Assembly: GCA_963693365.1 (NCBI GenBank)
Contig: CAVNZM010000005.1
Location: forward strand, 9,424,001-9,488,000
Length of the DNA: 64,000 nt
Direction of reading: 5' to 3'
Source of the DNA: Amoebidium appalachense
Lineage: Eukaryota > Ichthyosporea
The notes below the pieces were generated by a model. The model searched no databases. It saw nothing but the letters and a program-made list of their open reading frames with translations, and was not told the DNA's origin. Within the stretch, counting starts at the first letter, position 1; each line of letters begins with the position of its first letter. Shown here in pieces: positions 1 through 64,000 of the stretch. Position numbers and translations under genes: made by a program.

Positions 1-133
1 ATGGGGGGGGGGGGGGGGGGGGAGGATGGGGGGGGGAGGGGGGACGGGGGGATGTATGTGAGCTTTTTTTGTGGGCGTTGGGGTGGGGGGTGTGGGGTGG
101 GGGTTGGGGAGGTGGGTGGGTGGGTGGGTGGTT

Positions 134-169
<36 letters not shown>

Positions 170-482
170 TGTATGTGGGCTCTAAATTTTTCTGTGGAGG
201 TTGGATGAGGGGGAAGGGAGGATGGGAACGGGAGGCGAGGGTGGAGGCGAGGTGGGGGGGGGGGGGGGGGGGGGGGGGATGGGGGGTGGGGAAGGAGGTA
301 CGGAAACAATGTCAGAAAGTAACGAACGAAAGAAGAACTTACACTTACATATGCGGACACAACAAAACTGGCAAAGCTCTACTAGACAGAGCACGGGATT
401 TTCTTTTCTTTTCTTTCTTTCTTGCCATGCATATTTTTATTTTTTTTTTTTGGGGGGGGGGGGGGGGGGAGGGCGGGAGGGT

Positions 483-553
<71 letters not shown>

Positions 554-724
554 CGGCAAACATCATAAAGGTTCCACAGAGGCAAGCTGCATGGGGGAAG
601 GAGAGGGAGGGGGGGGGGGGGGGGGGGAGGGGATGGGTGGGGAGGGGAATGGGTGGTTGGGGGAGGAAGGGGGGGGGGGGGGGGGGGGGGGGGGGGAGGG
701 AGGGTCCTAGAAGCTACGGCAAGT
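1..724. repeat. G-homopolymer block at window start
   Basis: Nearly continuous G runs (one of about 57 G at roughly 497-553) interrupted by short unique pieces. One T(n)G(n) junction lies near 441-470. Open frames here translate only to poly-Gly or poly-Pro on the two strands and are not genes. Confidence 0.9.
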
Positions 725-1540
<816 letters not shown>

Positions 1541-4500
1541 TCATCCAATAAATGGCGCAGGACAGGCACCTTCATGATCTTTTAATGCACCAATCAGCAC
1601 CCTCCTCCCACCCACCATATCCAATAAGTATCTCAATCGCTCTGTTAGCTGCGGCTGGCGGAATCTCCAACCAGAAAGCAGCGTCAAAGCGTCAATCACA
1701 CGTAAATTCGGGGTCTTAACTGGCACGTACACATGCTGTGACGATCCAATCCCACTCCAGCCATTCCAATTGGCTAAATCGGTTGGCGGAGTTTGCGATG
1801 GGGTGAAATTTTGCGATGCCGCCGCGTGGATGGCGGCGCTACAGCACACCTCCTGCAGAATTTTCATAGCTACTTGGGCGTTAAAGGTGCACGCGCCATA
1901 CCACTCCAGCAACATATCAAGTCCGGTCACTCGTCTCGCAGTTAAAGGACCCCCTACCACCTCGCATCCCTCGTCGCATTCGCCGGCCTCCGCGCTTAAA
2001 GACAAAAAGGAACTCGATCGCCCACTCACACATGCAGAAAATACAGAGGGGTCTCTCCCTATGGGTGCATGTTTTTGCAGCAGAGAAAGAACCGCAGCGT
2101 CTCCGCGCCGCCACGAGCGCACGTGCGCAACCACCTTGGCGACAGTTTCCTTATTTGGGTCGTAGCGGGGGTCCTGGAATATTTGCGCAAAAATGTCGGG
2201 TCCGGCACCCATCTCAACGGCCACGGCAAGAAGGTCACACAGCCCGTCCTGGGGTCCACAGTGACCGAAAAGGGACAACACACGCGCGAAAAGCGCAAAA
2301 TCTCTCTGTTCAAGCGCCCACACGAAAAGAGGAAACGGGTTCGGGGTGTTACCAGCATGATTATCTTGCGAATTTGCCTGGGGATATCCGTTCGTTCCAT
2401 TAGTCTTGTTGTTGTCGGAGAGGAAAATCGCTACCTCTTGCAGCCGTTTCGGGTCTCTCCACCAATCGGATCGCAGGGATGCCGTACGCGATTTCGCACG
2501 CAAAAGCACGACGGCGGCCTTAATCGCAGCCAACAGCGCCTGCTTCACATATGGAGGACAAATTTCGTCACCAATCGAGCCGGACCAACGGTGACACACG
2601 AGGTATCTGAGCGCATGCCCAAAAATAGCCCAGTCCTCCGATTGGATGGAGATCAGCACACACTCAGCGACCGCCTCAACATTCACCCCCTCGAGGATTT
2701 TCTCCGCATTGGAACCCCCCACATACCCTTCCGCGGCGCCAAGTATCCCCCCTACAAGCATTGGGTTGTCCAGTCTCCCCCCCACCTGCACGTGCGCACT
2801 CAGCCACCCCTCCACCTGTCCCAACAACTGTTTGGCGGTGTCCCCCATGTCCAGAACATGAAGCAAACACAGCGCCTTGCCGATACAATCGATTATCTTT
2901 TTGCCAAGCAAAACACCCGGGCCAGGAGGCACACTCGCCGCGTAAATTTCCCGCCTGGGGGGTCCCATGACCAAATTACGCACGTGCTGGGGGTTGAAGT
3001 TGCACGATTTGCGCACGTGTTCCGGTAGCCAAATGGTATCGGCGGGGTCCCAACCCCCCAACTTCACGCTGTCGTCGTTACGGTTCCACTCTGCAATGTC
3101 GCCAGCGGCGTCAAAAATATCTGCCAATAGCATCAACCGGTCTGGGAAGGGCAACATCGAATCAGTGCCAAATCGGGTCGGGTCACCGGGAATACGGGTC
3201 GGGTCACCAAACATGGCCCCGAAAGCGCGCTTTGCCAATCCGCAAGCGGGGGTGTGAAGGAGAAGAGGCCATTGGTCGCTCCCAAAAAACCCCACCGACC
3301 CCAAATCAAGAACATACCGCTAGTAATGAGACACGAAGCAATCACCCGAACGTGCGAGCCAAGCAACATATTCCCGTTCAGAGGGGTAGGCGAGACGCCC
3401 CCAAACACGGCAACGCACAACTCGGGCGTGATGGCGTGGACAAGCGACAGCGGTAGTTGGTTCAGAACAACGTGCCACCCTTCAAAACAACCCAGCGACT
3501 TATGTTTTGAACTACCGTTTTTACCAGCACCAAACCGGTGGTCTAGACTGGTGGTTGCCCACGGGTTTGCCGACTGCACCACAGAAAAAAACACCTGGGG
3601 GGAGAGGGGCCCCAGCACATTTTCCAGAAGGTGACAGGCACGGCTATCCCTGCTTGTTGCCGCAAGCAGACACACCACATGGTCCACAGATACATCCGCC
3701 TGCGCCGCCAACTGGCACACACGGGCCGAAATTTGGCAAATCTCATCCGCTTAGCTCGATCTGTCCAGAAGTTCCAGAAATTCCTTGTCGTCCAGAAGTC
3801 GCTTGAGACCCTTTTTCGCTGCTTTGCGCTTGGCAGCCATATCAGCCACGTCTGGAAGGGCTGCTGTTAAGGTGACCCCCCACCTGCTAGGGCGCACAAA
3901 CTTGTGCAAATGAGGTACAAACCCCGGCTGGGAAAAAATTACATTTAGCACCTCGCGCGCATCTCTCGTACGCGCCTTAACCTCCTCCCACGCCCGGTTT
4001 TCGCTCCACAAAAACTTCTTTTCCAGGTAACCAAGAAAGATATCCGTTTTCGACGTTTCCTTTCTCGTCTGGACGGGAATAGTCGTCGCCGTCGCCGTCG
4101 GCGCCCATAGGGCAAACTCCATAAGCGCCGGGCTATTTATAGCCTGCAGGGCCCGATACCCAACCAGCCCATCGCGGTCCAGAAGATGTCGCAGAATCGC
4201 TGGTTTGCACCCCACCACAGCATCCCACACGATTCGCGCAATTTCTGGAAGTTGCTTTGCCGAGTCCAGAAACTGTGTCGTTCTGGTGCTTGTAGCCGCC
4301 ATCCGAAGCGCCGATTGGTATCCCTGCCCGGGCTCATTGTCCTGGGGCATAGCGATGGGCGGCAGAAGAAACGACAGCTCACACAGGAAGGGGCCTGCTG
4401 TCGGTGGGGTGCTACATTCCAAACTGAACGATTCCCGTTCCCATCTCCTCTCAAGCGCATCTACAAGGATCTTCACAGCTAGCTTGCACCCCGCCACAAC

Positions 4501-5814
4501 CGCCATGTTCAGCATCACCAGCAGGTCAAGTTGCCGCACCGACCCAGCTGCCTCTTGCGCAAACAAGCACGCCTGGGCTGTGTTCACCACCCCGAGGGAC
4601 ACCCCAAACAGAGTGCACAGGTAGGGTAGGGGCAAACACCACTCCTCCAGAGCTACCTCCCTCACCGCGTCAATCCCCAACACCGCCGCAACAAGGGGAA
4701 GAGATACGCCAAGGGAATCACGTGCATCGGGGCCAAGCAGTGCACGGCAGCCGGCCAGGAGCGAGTTTTTGCGCAAACGGGAAAGCGCGCGAGTGATGCA
4801 CCCAAACACGGCCCAATCTGTGTACACTGACTCACCTCTGTGCTGGATCCAACAGGCAACGGCACGCAAAACGTTCTGGTGGGTGTATCCGTGGGACACC
4901 GCAAGATCCATCCACCCGGGGAGGTTTTCGGTTGCCCAAGGCCCGCTTAGGGAGAAATGGGGAACTGCGAGCCAGCATTGGGAAAGCGAAACTAGCCCCC
5001 TGTCGTCTACCGAACCCGCGTGCCTACGCGGTAAAGCCTCTATCACCAAACGAACATTCGCCACGGATGATACCTCAAAACGCTGCACTCTGTAGTTGTT
5101 CAAAAGCGGATCGTGCATGTGGGCCCATGGCTCTGCTCCCCAAGGCATCATGTGCTCAATTCTCGATGATGTTACGAGCACAGGTAGGTTTACACAGCAT
5201 CCGTGCAGGGTGAAGGCTTTACTCGAAACAAACAAGGAAGAGAAAAATGGTGCACTGTTAGGCGAAGATGAGGCATAGAAAAAGAAGCGTGAGGGACTCT
5301 CTCGACCGGAGTCCTCAGCCAAAGACTCCTGGTTGTGAGCGATAGCAATCTGGATGGTGCTGTCCAGGTCATCGTAGCCGTATGTGTACGCACACAATGC
5401 TGCCGCTTCAAGTGTTAGTCGGTCAAATAGCGGCATCTTGCTTGAAAGAAGAACATGAACAACGGGAGTGTAACCGAGTGCAGATGCAACACACAGAATC
5501 GCCGCTGGGTCCCGGAAACGGTGGGATTATAGGCTGCTTGGTTGCCAGTTTTGCAACCTGATGCGAAGCAAGTGGCACAAAACAAACTCGGGTGTGTGCA
5601 CGTGGGGATTATCGTTCCAGAACGTAAGCGTCTCGTGGGTGATTTTCCGTCGAAGAGCATCTTTGGCTAGGGTAGATAGTTGTTTGCACGTTAGAATGCA
5701 CGCTAAGAAGTCTGCACTGTTGCGAAGATAGGAGAGGATTCTGAGAATAGCGTCGTCTGGGAGAACACCAAACCACCAGCTTGGGGTATTTACTCCTTTT
5801 TGTGCCAGTTCCAT
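1541..5814 (-). CDS. F-box protein with ankyrin-like helical repeats
   Basis: Predicted 1365 residues if two in-frame TAA codons are read through and one 176-nt intron (3317 to 3142) is removed. The ATG at 5814 begins MELAQKG. Residues about 16-55 are an F-box (LPDDAILRILSYL, then a Cys/Leu-rich helix), so the protein probably recruits targets to an SCF ubiquitin ligase through Skp1. Directly after the first TAA comes an ankyrin-like unit (AILCVASALGYTPVVHVLL). The remainder is Leu/Ala/Cys-rich helical sequence, likely degenerate ankyrin-type target-binding repeats. A Lys-rich helix (KRKAAKKGLKRLL) precedes the second TAA. The gene ends at TGA 1541-1543. F-box/ankyrin genes often form large, fast-evolving families with pseudogenes, so a decaying copy is possible. 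The F-box call is firm; the full-length model is moderate. Confidence 0.7.
3142..3317 (-). other. Probable intron of the F-box gene
   Basis: Sense-strand donor G|GTATGT at 3317 and acceptor CCCTTCCCAG|AC at 3142, both phase 1. This joins two frames that are each open far upstream and far downstream but offset by one. Both frames happen to stay open through the intron, so a one-base indel is an alternative explanation. Confidence 0.6.
3751..3753 (-). other. In-frame TAA, codon 688 of the F-box gene
   Basis: The frame reads FLELLDRSS, TAA, ADEICQISARVCQLAA with no shift. No ATG follows in that frame for over 100 codons, so a separate downstream gene starting here is unlikely. No good in-frame intron that would remove this codon was found. 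Confidence 0.85.
5527..5529 (-). other. In-frame TAA, codon 96 of the F-box gene
   Basis: The frame upstream (ending QNWQPSSL) continues without shift through TAA into SHRFRDPAAILCVASALG and on to the long downstream frame. A 117-nt phase-2 intron (5557 to 5441, donor CAG|GTTGC, pyrimidine-rich acceptor TTCTTTCAAG) could remove it, but that would also delete the most ankyrin-like stretch. Confidence 0.85.
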
Positions 5815-6950
5815 GACGCCTTTCACTGATAACTTTGAAGCCTGTGCGCTGCGCTTGGATAATATGATATCAATGGGTTCGTCTGGGTTCGTGCTGTGTC
5901 AACGGCAACAGTTGCGTGGGGAACACTTTCCCCAAGTCTTTGCATCCGTGACACTGGCAGTGCAGACTCAGATGAGGAAGCAAACCATGCACGTTCGTGG
6001 TGTGACGGAAAGTGTAGTTTCAGGCACCAAAAGAAGCCATTTAACAATGGAACCAAGAAGATTAAAGAAACCCAATGAAGACCCACATCACGGTAGAAAA
6101 TACACGGTGCACCAACGAGGAGCAGCGAGTGTTTCTTGTGTGAGGTTGTGTGTGATGGTTAGCCATCAATATCTAGCGGTCGTGAGCTCTAGATGTTGTG
6201 GGTGGTTTAGACAATTTTACACGACTGGAAAGCAATCGGCTGCAAGTGAAGCAGTAGGTAATTGAAGCTTTCCTCTACTCATGAGCTTTTCAGTGAGCTC
6301 AGCATGACTTGAAGTGTGCTGAAAGTAAACATACATAGGTTTTGTTTGTTGAATCGATGAAATGTTGAGCAATTCCGTTTTGCCCTCCTCCGAGAGAATT
6401 ATTGCAACCAATCATATCTAGCAAAGAGTGAAGGCGTGACCTATGACCAACCAGATCTCGAAAGCAATACAGAAACTACCGAATCGGGTAAAAACGCGCT
6501 CGCTCAATTCTGCTTATCACACTGTCCCCGGACCCCGGCTTGATTTTTTACACTTGTACACGTATACTATTCATTTTTGGTAGTGGTTGGTGTCATCTAT
6601 TCAGTGGAAAAAATATCGTTCGCTTCTGCAACCTACAGCTACAACTATAACGCGGACAAGACCAGCTCGTCCGGACAAACTGCATGTCAAGCCCGCCTGT
6701 TGTCTAATCGCTCGATCACATATGCATCGACTTCGTTCTCATCATGTTGAGTTTCATGGACTAACATCCACAGTGCAATGGCAGCCCTTCATAACACTGC
6801 ATTCTGTAGTTTTCATAAACACTACGGCTCTTAAATTAGCGCTTGTCAGTAGGATCCAAATAGAAAAGGAAGACCCAGCTGGAGGGGAAAAAAGAATACA
6901 CTACTATCTTTATACGTACAAATAGCAGAAAGAAATGGGCGGGGACGCTC

Positions 6951-7025
<75 letters not shown>

Positions 7026-7471
7026 GGGGGGGTGGGGTGGGGGTGGGGGGGGGGGGGGAGGGGGGGGGGGATTTTTTCACATCAGACAATCCAAAGCTGT
7101 GCCAAACTTGAACTTAAGAGCTTTGTTCGAATTCTATATATGTTGGTGGTCGGGTGTACGTGCGTGTGCAAAACCTCAAATTAACGGTTTCTAATCAAGT
7201 ACTTGAAGTACTCTAAGGTTCGGCTCAAAACAGGAACAGAGCACTTGCATGTAAAAAGTGGAAAAGTGGGCGGGAAAAAGGAGAAGGGGGGCAGGGAGGG
7301 TGGGGGCAGGGAGGGAGGGAGGGAAGGGGGGAAGGGGGGGCCGGTTGATATCCGAATTCGAAGACACCAAACTCCAGGAAAAGAAAACAGCACATGTACG
7401 AAGGAACAAATCAGAAACCACTCACACCCACAGTCGGGCGGCAATAAGTTTCAAACAAAACAAAAGGGAGG

Positions 7472-7509
<38 letters not shown>

Positions 7510-7547
7510 GCCGTTGTCGATCCTCGCACCTTACTGTCCTGTCCCGA
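5815..7547. other. Intergenic between F-box start and TTC27 end
   Basis: Holds the presumed promoter of the F-box gene and the 3' flank of TTC27 (both minus strand). It contains a (GT)n array at 6955-7022, a following G tract, and a poly-A tract at about 7472-7508 close to the TTC27 stop. Open frames of up to about 150 codons look random; no exon is supported. Confidence 0.6.
6955..7022. repeat. (GT)n microsatellite
   Basis: About 34 GT units followed directly by G-rich tracts to 7070. Confidence 0.95.
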
Positions 7548-25430
<17,883 letters not shown>

Positions 25431-25746
25431 CTCTGCATGCATCGAAACATATATCAGAAGCGGGTCCCGGATATCAAGGTCCAAGAATACCGCCTCCTAG
25501 GTGTGCTTCTAATATATAATGAGGAGGTGTGCAGTTTCTCCCCTTGTAAAGCACATTACCCGTTTGGAACGATATTCCTGATGTATGATCCTTTTTTGGC
25601 CTGCCAGCTATCACGTTCATGGTTTGGAATCCCCCTCCTCCCCCCCCCCCCCCTCTCCCTCCCCCCCCCCCCCCCCCCCCCCCCCAAATGTATATATCCC
25701 TCCCCCAACAGCCTCAACCTTCCCCCCCCCCCTCTCACCTCCCCTT

Positions 25747-25801
<55 letters not shown>

Positions 25802-25894
25802 GCACACACACACCACACAAGCACACAGACACACACACATATACACACGCAAACACGCACACGCACACGCACACGTGCGCGCGCGCACACACAC

Positions 25895-25947
<53 letters not shown>

Positions 25948-26952
25948 CATGTACACATGCACACATACAGGCCTACGCTTGGAATGAAAGACTGTGGTTG
26001 GGGATCAAAACATAGGCGGATGATCCGGGGGGGGGGGGGGGGGGGGGGGGGGGGAAGAATGTCGGATGTTGCGTCTGGTCGCAGGAGAAAGGGGGACAGG
26101 GGGATCGAGATTTGGAGCGAGGGGAAGGGGCGGAAGGAAGGGGGAGCCTAAACTCCTTTGCACAGCAAAAAGGCAAGTTGCTGTTGCTGCAGCTGCTAAC
26201 ATACACTTCAAAAAGCACATCGAAACCATGCTGGATCCACCTACTGTGGCTCCAATTGCCCATGCGCGGACCAACTTACTTGCAATTTAGAATGTGCCCT
26301 GTTTCGTGGAAATTTGTCTGTTCCTTCTTGCACAACAACTGCGATATACGTGAGGTATATAGAAAGTCCATGCAATGATCTAGCAGGATTCCCTTGCACC
26401 TGTGTGTGCTTTTGAGTTCGTGTTCATTTGGAAGAACGGTGTACATGTGCGCTGCCCGGGCATGACGTCATTTTTAGTACATGAGCCTGAAAGTTTTTTT
26501 TTAGGGGTTAATTATATCTTTTACATAGTACAATTTATCGGTAAAGCCCCCAAAATGCAATCGCAAGTTACATCAAGGTATAGGTAGTTAAAAAAAATAA
26601 ATGTGGTCCGTGGCGCGCTTTTTATGCCTCATGTCATATTATATGTTCTTTTTGTTTTTTCTTCCCCCCCCGGTTTTTCTATAGGAAGCGTGCAGGTTCT
26701 GCTTAGATGTTACACATGCTATTCTCTCTTTCTCGTGCTATAAACCACGTTTTTTTTTCTTGCCCCCTAAGCTGCATTTTTTAATTCCATCTGTCCACCT
26801 TTCCTCTGTGTGTCCACCTTTCCTCTGGACTTCTCGTGTAATCATACACGCTCACATACGCGACCCACACTTTTTAATTTGCTTGGTAGCAGTCTTTTGT
26901 TTAGTACAGCTGATAGCGATGTGCATGGATGCAATTTAACAAGACGATAACC
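25431..26952. other. Divergent intergenic region
   Basis: Separates the starts of TTC27 (minus) and the coiled-coil gene (plus), so it should hold both promoters. 25620-26060 is C tract, (TA)n, (CA)n and G tract; 26280-26950 is ordinary AT-richer sequence. A minus-strand open frame near 26150-26270 has no recognisable homology and was not called. Confidence 0.6.
25749..25799. repeat. (TA)n microsatellite
   Basis: About 25 TA units, the only long TA array in the window, in the divergent intergenic region. A (CA)n array follows at about 25888-25945. Confidence 0.95.
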
Positions 26953-33310
<6,358 letters not shown>

Positions 33311-33733
33311 AATTTGAATTTTCAACACGGCGGCGGACCCGGCTGCCACATACCACCTACCCAACCTCTCGGGCCCATATTCAGATCTAGTACGGGAGGA
33401 AACTGAGGCGGGTCACTTCCTCTGCGATTCGATTCGCATCCCCGGTTTCTCGATTCGGTGCTGGTGTACGGCATGCGTGAAATCCAGCTAAATTAAATGG
33501 AAGCTGGGAACTGTGGGTGGCAGGGAGAGGAGGCGATTGTTGGGAGACCAGCTGTGACATCCCTAGGACTCCGAGGTGTGTTTGTATATCAGTGAAAATA
33601 GCACTTAGGGCCGAAGGCTGTCTGCTAGCAGTAAGACGTTTTATTGGGTTTTTTGGGGGGAAAAACACATGTTAAACCACGTATGTGCACACACGAACAC
33701 GTGGTCACACATAAGCTGCGCGTGCGCACCCAG

Positions 33734-33737
<4 letters not shown>

Positions 33738-33802
<65 letters not shown>
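33738..33802. repeat. (CA)n microsatellite
   Basis: About 32 CA units. Confidence 0.95.
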
Positions 33803-33803
<1 letters not shown>

Positions 33804-34368
33804 CATCCACGCACGTTAACACGGACACACGGCACACGATATGCCACACTTTAGTAAGCTTGCGTAGTGTGGATCCACATTCATGTTGTAGGATGACATT
33901 GTATTGTTATAGGCCAATCCTTATTGTTGGATTTCGTTGATCTGATCCTTTGCTAATAGTTTTGGGAACGACATGACCAGGCAGACAGAAATAGAAGCTA
34001 GCAGTATGTTTGCTTTGAGACAATTGTTTTTGCGGCTATTGGCTTGTATAATAACGTTATTACACTAATGGTTTGTCTTTGTGTTCTCGTTGAATTGAAG
34101 AATTGTGCCATAGATGTGCCATAAAATAACGAGCTGTTGAAGTATCTAAGACGATGGGGAGTCGTCAAGTAGTAATGGGGACAGTTTAGGGTATGTTTGT
34201 AAAGCCCTGAATATGTGCGTGCTTATGATTTTATTTAACGAAAAATACAAGCCGATGTGCAAGTATGTGAAACGTACGTGAAAAATGAATCGAGGCCGAG
34301 CACCAAGAGCGCGCGCACACACACATACACGTATGTGTGTGTTTGTGTGTATCTGTGTGTACGTGCGC

Positions 34369-34470
<102 letters not shown>

Positions 34471-34564
34471 CATCTCGGACACATGCACATAATCCGGCAC
34501 AGCTCCATAGAGGTTATCCACCGGAGTAGGACCCTCTGGTCACTTGCATCAATTCTTCTCTCTT

Positions 34565-34598
<34 letters not shown>

Positions 34599-35298
34599 AC
34601 TCCGCCCCTTCTTTTTTGAAACAGTAGATCTCAGCCTCATCATGTCCGCGCAATTACGCACATGCATGTATGTAGAGCATACAGCACGTGTTCACAAGTG
34701 TCACACACTTAGCTAGATAGAGAGCTCGATCGTATTTTATAAAACTGTAAAAAAGGTAGGAATATATATATGAGCACTCCCAAACCGAATACTACGGCCG
34801 GCCGGTTTGAAGATGGCAAAATCCAACGGCTCACGACTGGTGAGCATCCCAAATGGTTGATCAGGTGAATCGCGTGTGCGCGCTTTTACTTTGGAGTACA
34901 ACATCACCTCCCTCCGAGAAAACAGTACAGGTTGTTCGTGAGGGATTACTGAAAGTGGTGAAAGTGGTGATGTAAACTTTAGCCAGAGCTGAGAGCTCCT
35001 TTTTTTTTTTGGCTGGTGCCAGAGCCCTGGGTGGCAACTTTGCACTTGATCTGGCGCGTTGACGTTATAACTTTTGACGAGCATGCTGGGCTAAGTTGAC
35101 CGTGCACATGGGGTAAGTGTTCAGATTCCCAGCGGACCAACCATCATTGAAATATTCCAGAAAGAGCACATGTCTTAAAGCATTACCTGAGCATGCACGT
35201 CTGTTTTCAGCACATTGTGTGTTTTCTTCAGAGCAATTTTAAACGAGGTGTGACTTTTTGCACGAATTTGAACCGTGGAGATGTTGCCGCTCCTTGCT

Positions 35299-35332
<34 letters not shown>

Positions 35333-35639
35333 ACTCCTGCCCCCCTCCTCCCCCCCCCCCCCCCCCCCCCCTTGCCCCCGTTGACTCTTGCCCTCCCAAC
35401 AACTATACACCCGACCAGTTTCCTCTCTGTGTTTCCGAGAATGAATTTTCTTGAAAGATCCGTTTGTTAACCTTTCACATGTCTAAAACCCTAAATGCAC
35501 AAACACACTCTCTATCAGCCCCCAGCCCCCTCCCTCCCTCCCCCCCCCCCTCCCCCCCCCCCCCCCCCCCCCCGCCCACCTCCCAGCCCCCTCTCCCGCC
35601 CACCCTTCCCCCTGCCACCCCCCGCTACAGCACTCACAC

Positions 35640-35677
<38 letters not shown>

Positions 35678-35694
35678 AGAGAGAGACACACACA

Positions 35695-35731
<37 letters not shown>

Positions 35732-36043
35732 CTCCATTCGCACCGTTTCTTGTTGGCTTCCGTGGCCATATGCCCTGTGCAGTAATGCCCTTTGACATGG
35801 AGACCGCCTTCTCATCAGAACACGGGAAGGGACTCAACCCCGACTCAGTGCAACATAGATCTGTTGATTTTCGCCCATGTTTAACGCTTTGTATTCTTAT
35901 GGTAAACTAACACAGCGTCTACCACCAACCAGGGGTTTGCGCGAAACCGCAACTTGCGCCATCCCGGAAGGTGAGCTTGAGCATTTAGGGCCTATTTCCC
36001 GAATGTGGCTACCCATGGGAAGCATCTTGTGATTTTTCATTTC

Positions 36044-63048
<27,005 letters not shown>

Positions 63049-63182
63049 AGAACCTTAGATTTTATGTTGTTTAACTGCCTTTTTCGAATGAACAGTGTTC
63101 TATATGAACGAGGCAATACAATCGATATGCTGTAATAAATTCTGCCAAAGAGATTATAACAGCTCCGTTTTGCCAACTGTAA

Positions 63183-63225
<43 letters not shown>

Positions 63226-63286
63226 CCCCCCCCCCCCTCCCCCCCCCTCCCCCCCCGCCCCGCCCAAACCACAACCACCACCACCA

Positions 63287-63317
<31 letters not shown>

Positions 63318-63458
63318 CCCTCACACTCAGTAGATCTAACTTACAGCAAACTTCGAAGCTCGACGAAAGACTTCTTTGCGTGATCCAACTGCTAAGACAT
63401 TTCGGGTTAATGAAATGAAATAAGTTTGCCGCTAGGTTAATTTTATGCATCATTAAAA
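63049..63458. other. Convergent 3' intergenic region
   Basis: Lies between the 3' ends of SET-B (plus) and the CBM20 gene (minus). Contains a possible poly-A signal context TGTAATAAATT at about 63131-63141, a long C tract from 63185, and (CT)n at 63292-63315. Confidence 0.6.
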
Positions 63459-63590
63459 TCATGTCCAGGAATAGCTGATGGTGGCGTCATGGGGTACTGG
63501 TTTGAGCTTGAGGTTGTCCCCCTGCATCCACGTCACCGATTGGTCGATCGCGCTGATCTTGGCAAATCGGTATTCGATCGTCTCGCCTCC
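63459..63590 (-). CDS. C-terminal exon of a CBM20 starch-binding-domain protein
   Basis: Forty-three residues plus a TGA stop (63459-63461), preceded by a good acceptor (TTCTGTTCACAG) and in phase 0. The peptide shows the end of a family 20 carbohydrate-binding module: IEYRFAKI, then SVTWMQGDN and a closing SYSW. These match the family pattern of EYKF, the starch-contacting V-x-W-E/x-G-x-N segment and a terminal Trp. CBM20 binds alpha-glucans and is found C-terminally in glucoamylases and alpha-amylases and elsewhere in starch/glycogen phosphatases, dikinases and 4-alpha-glucanotransferases. Which of these this gene encodes cannot be told because the upstream exons lie beyond the window. The rest of the window (63591-64000) is intron with C tracts and a final C(n)A(n) block. 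Confidence 0.75.
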   Translation of the reverse strand, partial: GGETIEYRFAKISAIDQSVTWMQGDNLKLKPVPHDATISYSWT

Positions 63591-63938
63591 CTGTGAACAG
63601 AACCATGTTGTATAAGGATACATTTCGAGACTATTTCTTTTTTCTTTTTAATTTTTTTGAGATTTGAATGCAAAAACGGCAAGAAAACAATTCATGGTGG
63701 CTTCTTTATGATATGTTCGGATGGAGGAAAGAACATATCGGATGGAGGAAATCACGGTCAAAAAGAATTTAGAGCAAAATGTCACGCCTCACTGAGTGTC
63801 CGCGGATGTGCATGCTAGTGCTGCTCAACTACCTCCCCCCCCCCCCCCTCCCCCCCCCCCAAACACACACAATTTGGCTCTCCTTGCCTTGGGCTAGAAT
63901 GGGCCGTACTGGGTCTGTGCTACTCCAAACGGAGTGAG

Positions 63939-63985
<47 letters not shown>

Positions 63986-64000
63986 AAAAAAAAAAAAAAA

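Noticed and set aside
1541-5814. Wholesale UAA-to-Gln genetic code
   Set aside because: Kept only as one option: no in-frame UAA or UAG in TTC27 or the coiled-coil gene, and SET-B appears to end at UAA.
6587-6925. 112-codon plus-strand open frame in the F-box/TTC27 intergenic region
   Set aside because: No recognisable domain, no splice context, composition like non-coding sequence.
26005-26274. Minus-strand open frame upstream of TTC27 (MVSMCFLKCMLAAAATATC)
   Set aside because: No family resemblance and no phase-compatible junction to TTC27 exon 1; could be a 5' UTR exon but unsupported.

Overview
The window is nuclear DNA from an intron-rich, probably unicellular eukaryote whose lineage I cannot name. 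Six protein-coding genes can be supported: five complete and one partial. All but one of their introns (the 176-nt F-box intron) are short-to-medium GT-AG introns stuffed with low-complexity DNA: G/C homopolymers up to about 65 bases, long (CA)n/(GT)n runs, (GA)n, and (CCCT)n. Nearly every other open frame is an artefact of these repeats (poly-Pro, poly-Gly, His-Thr or Cys-Val strings).

Layout. 1-1540: G-tract and CA repeats. 1541-5814 (minus): F-box protein with degenerate ankyrin-like helical repeats. It has one likely intron and two in-frame TAA codons. 5815-7547: intergenic. 7548-25430 (minus): a full TTC27 (yeast Emw1-type) tetratricopeptide protein, assembled here as 23 exons and 829 residues with every phase consistent. 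25431-26952: divergent promoter region. 26953-33310 (plus): 677-residue coiled-coil protein of unrecognised family, seven exons. 33311-36043: intergenic. 36044-49918 and 53337-63048 (plus): tandem paralogous SET-domain proteins (here SET-A and SET-B) with conserved intron positions and phases and long low-complexity N-terminal halves. 63459-64000 (minus): last exon of a gene ending in a CBM20 starch-binding domain; the rest lies beyond the window.

How the parts fit. No operon-like relation is expected. TTC27 is a conserved housekeeping TPR protein. The SET pair looks like a recent-to-moderate tandem duplication in which SET-A has lost the tyrosine that SET-B keeps in the C-terminal SET motif. 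Both SET proteins carry a SUMO-interaction-like motif, and the coiled-coil neighbour carries two SUMO-acceptor-like motifs.

Most unusual signals. (1) A dispersed repeat family whose copies end in a poly-C tail. All ten copies I found lie in introns in the sense orientation, and one abuts a splice acceptor. (2) Tandem duplications of exon-end plus splice-site segments inside introns, in several genes. (3) Splice acceptors built directly on (CA)n. (4) In-frame UAA codons in the F-box gene, and a +1 frame change at TAAGGAA in both SET paralogs, while five of six final stops are UGA. All family assignments are from memory of conserved motifs; no search was run.
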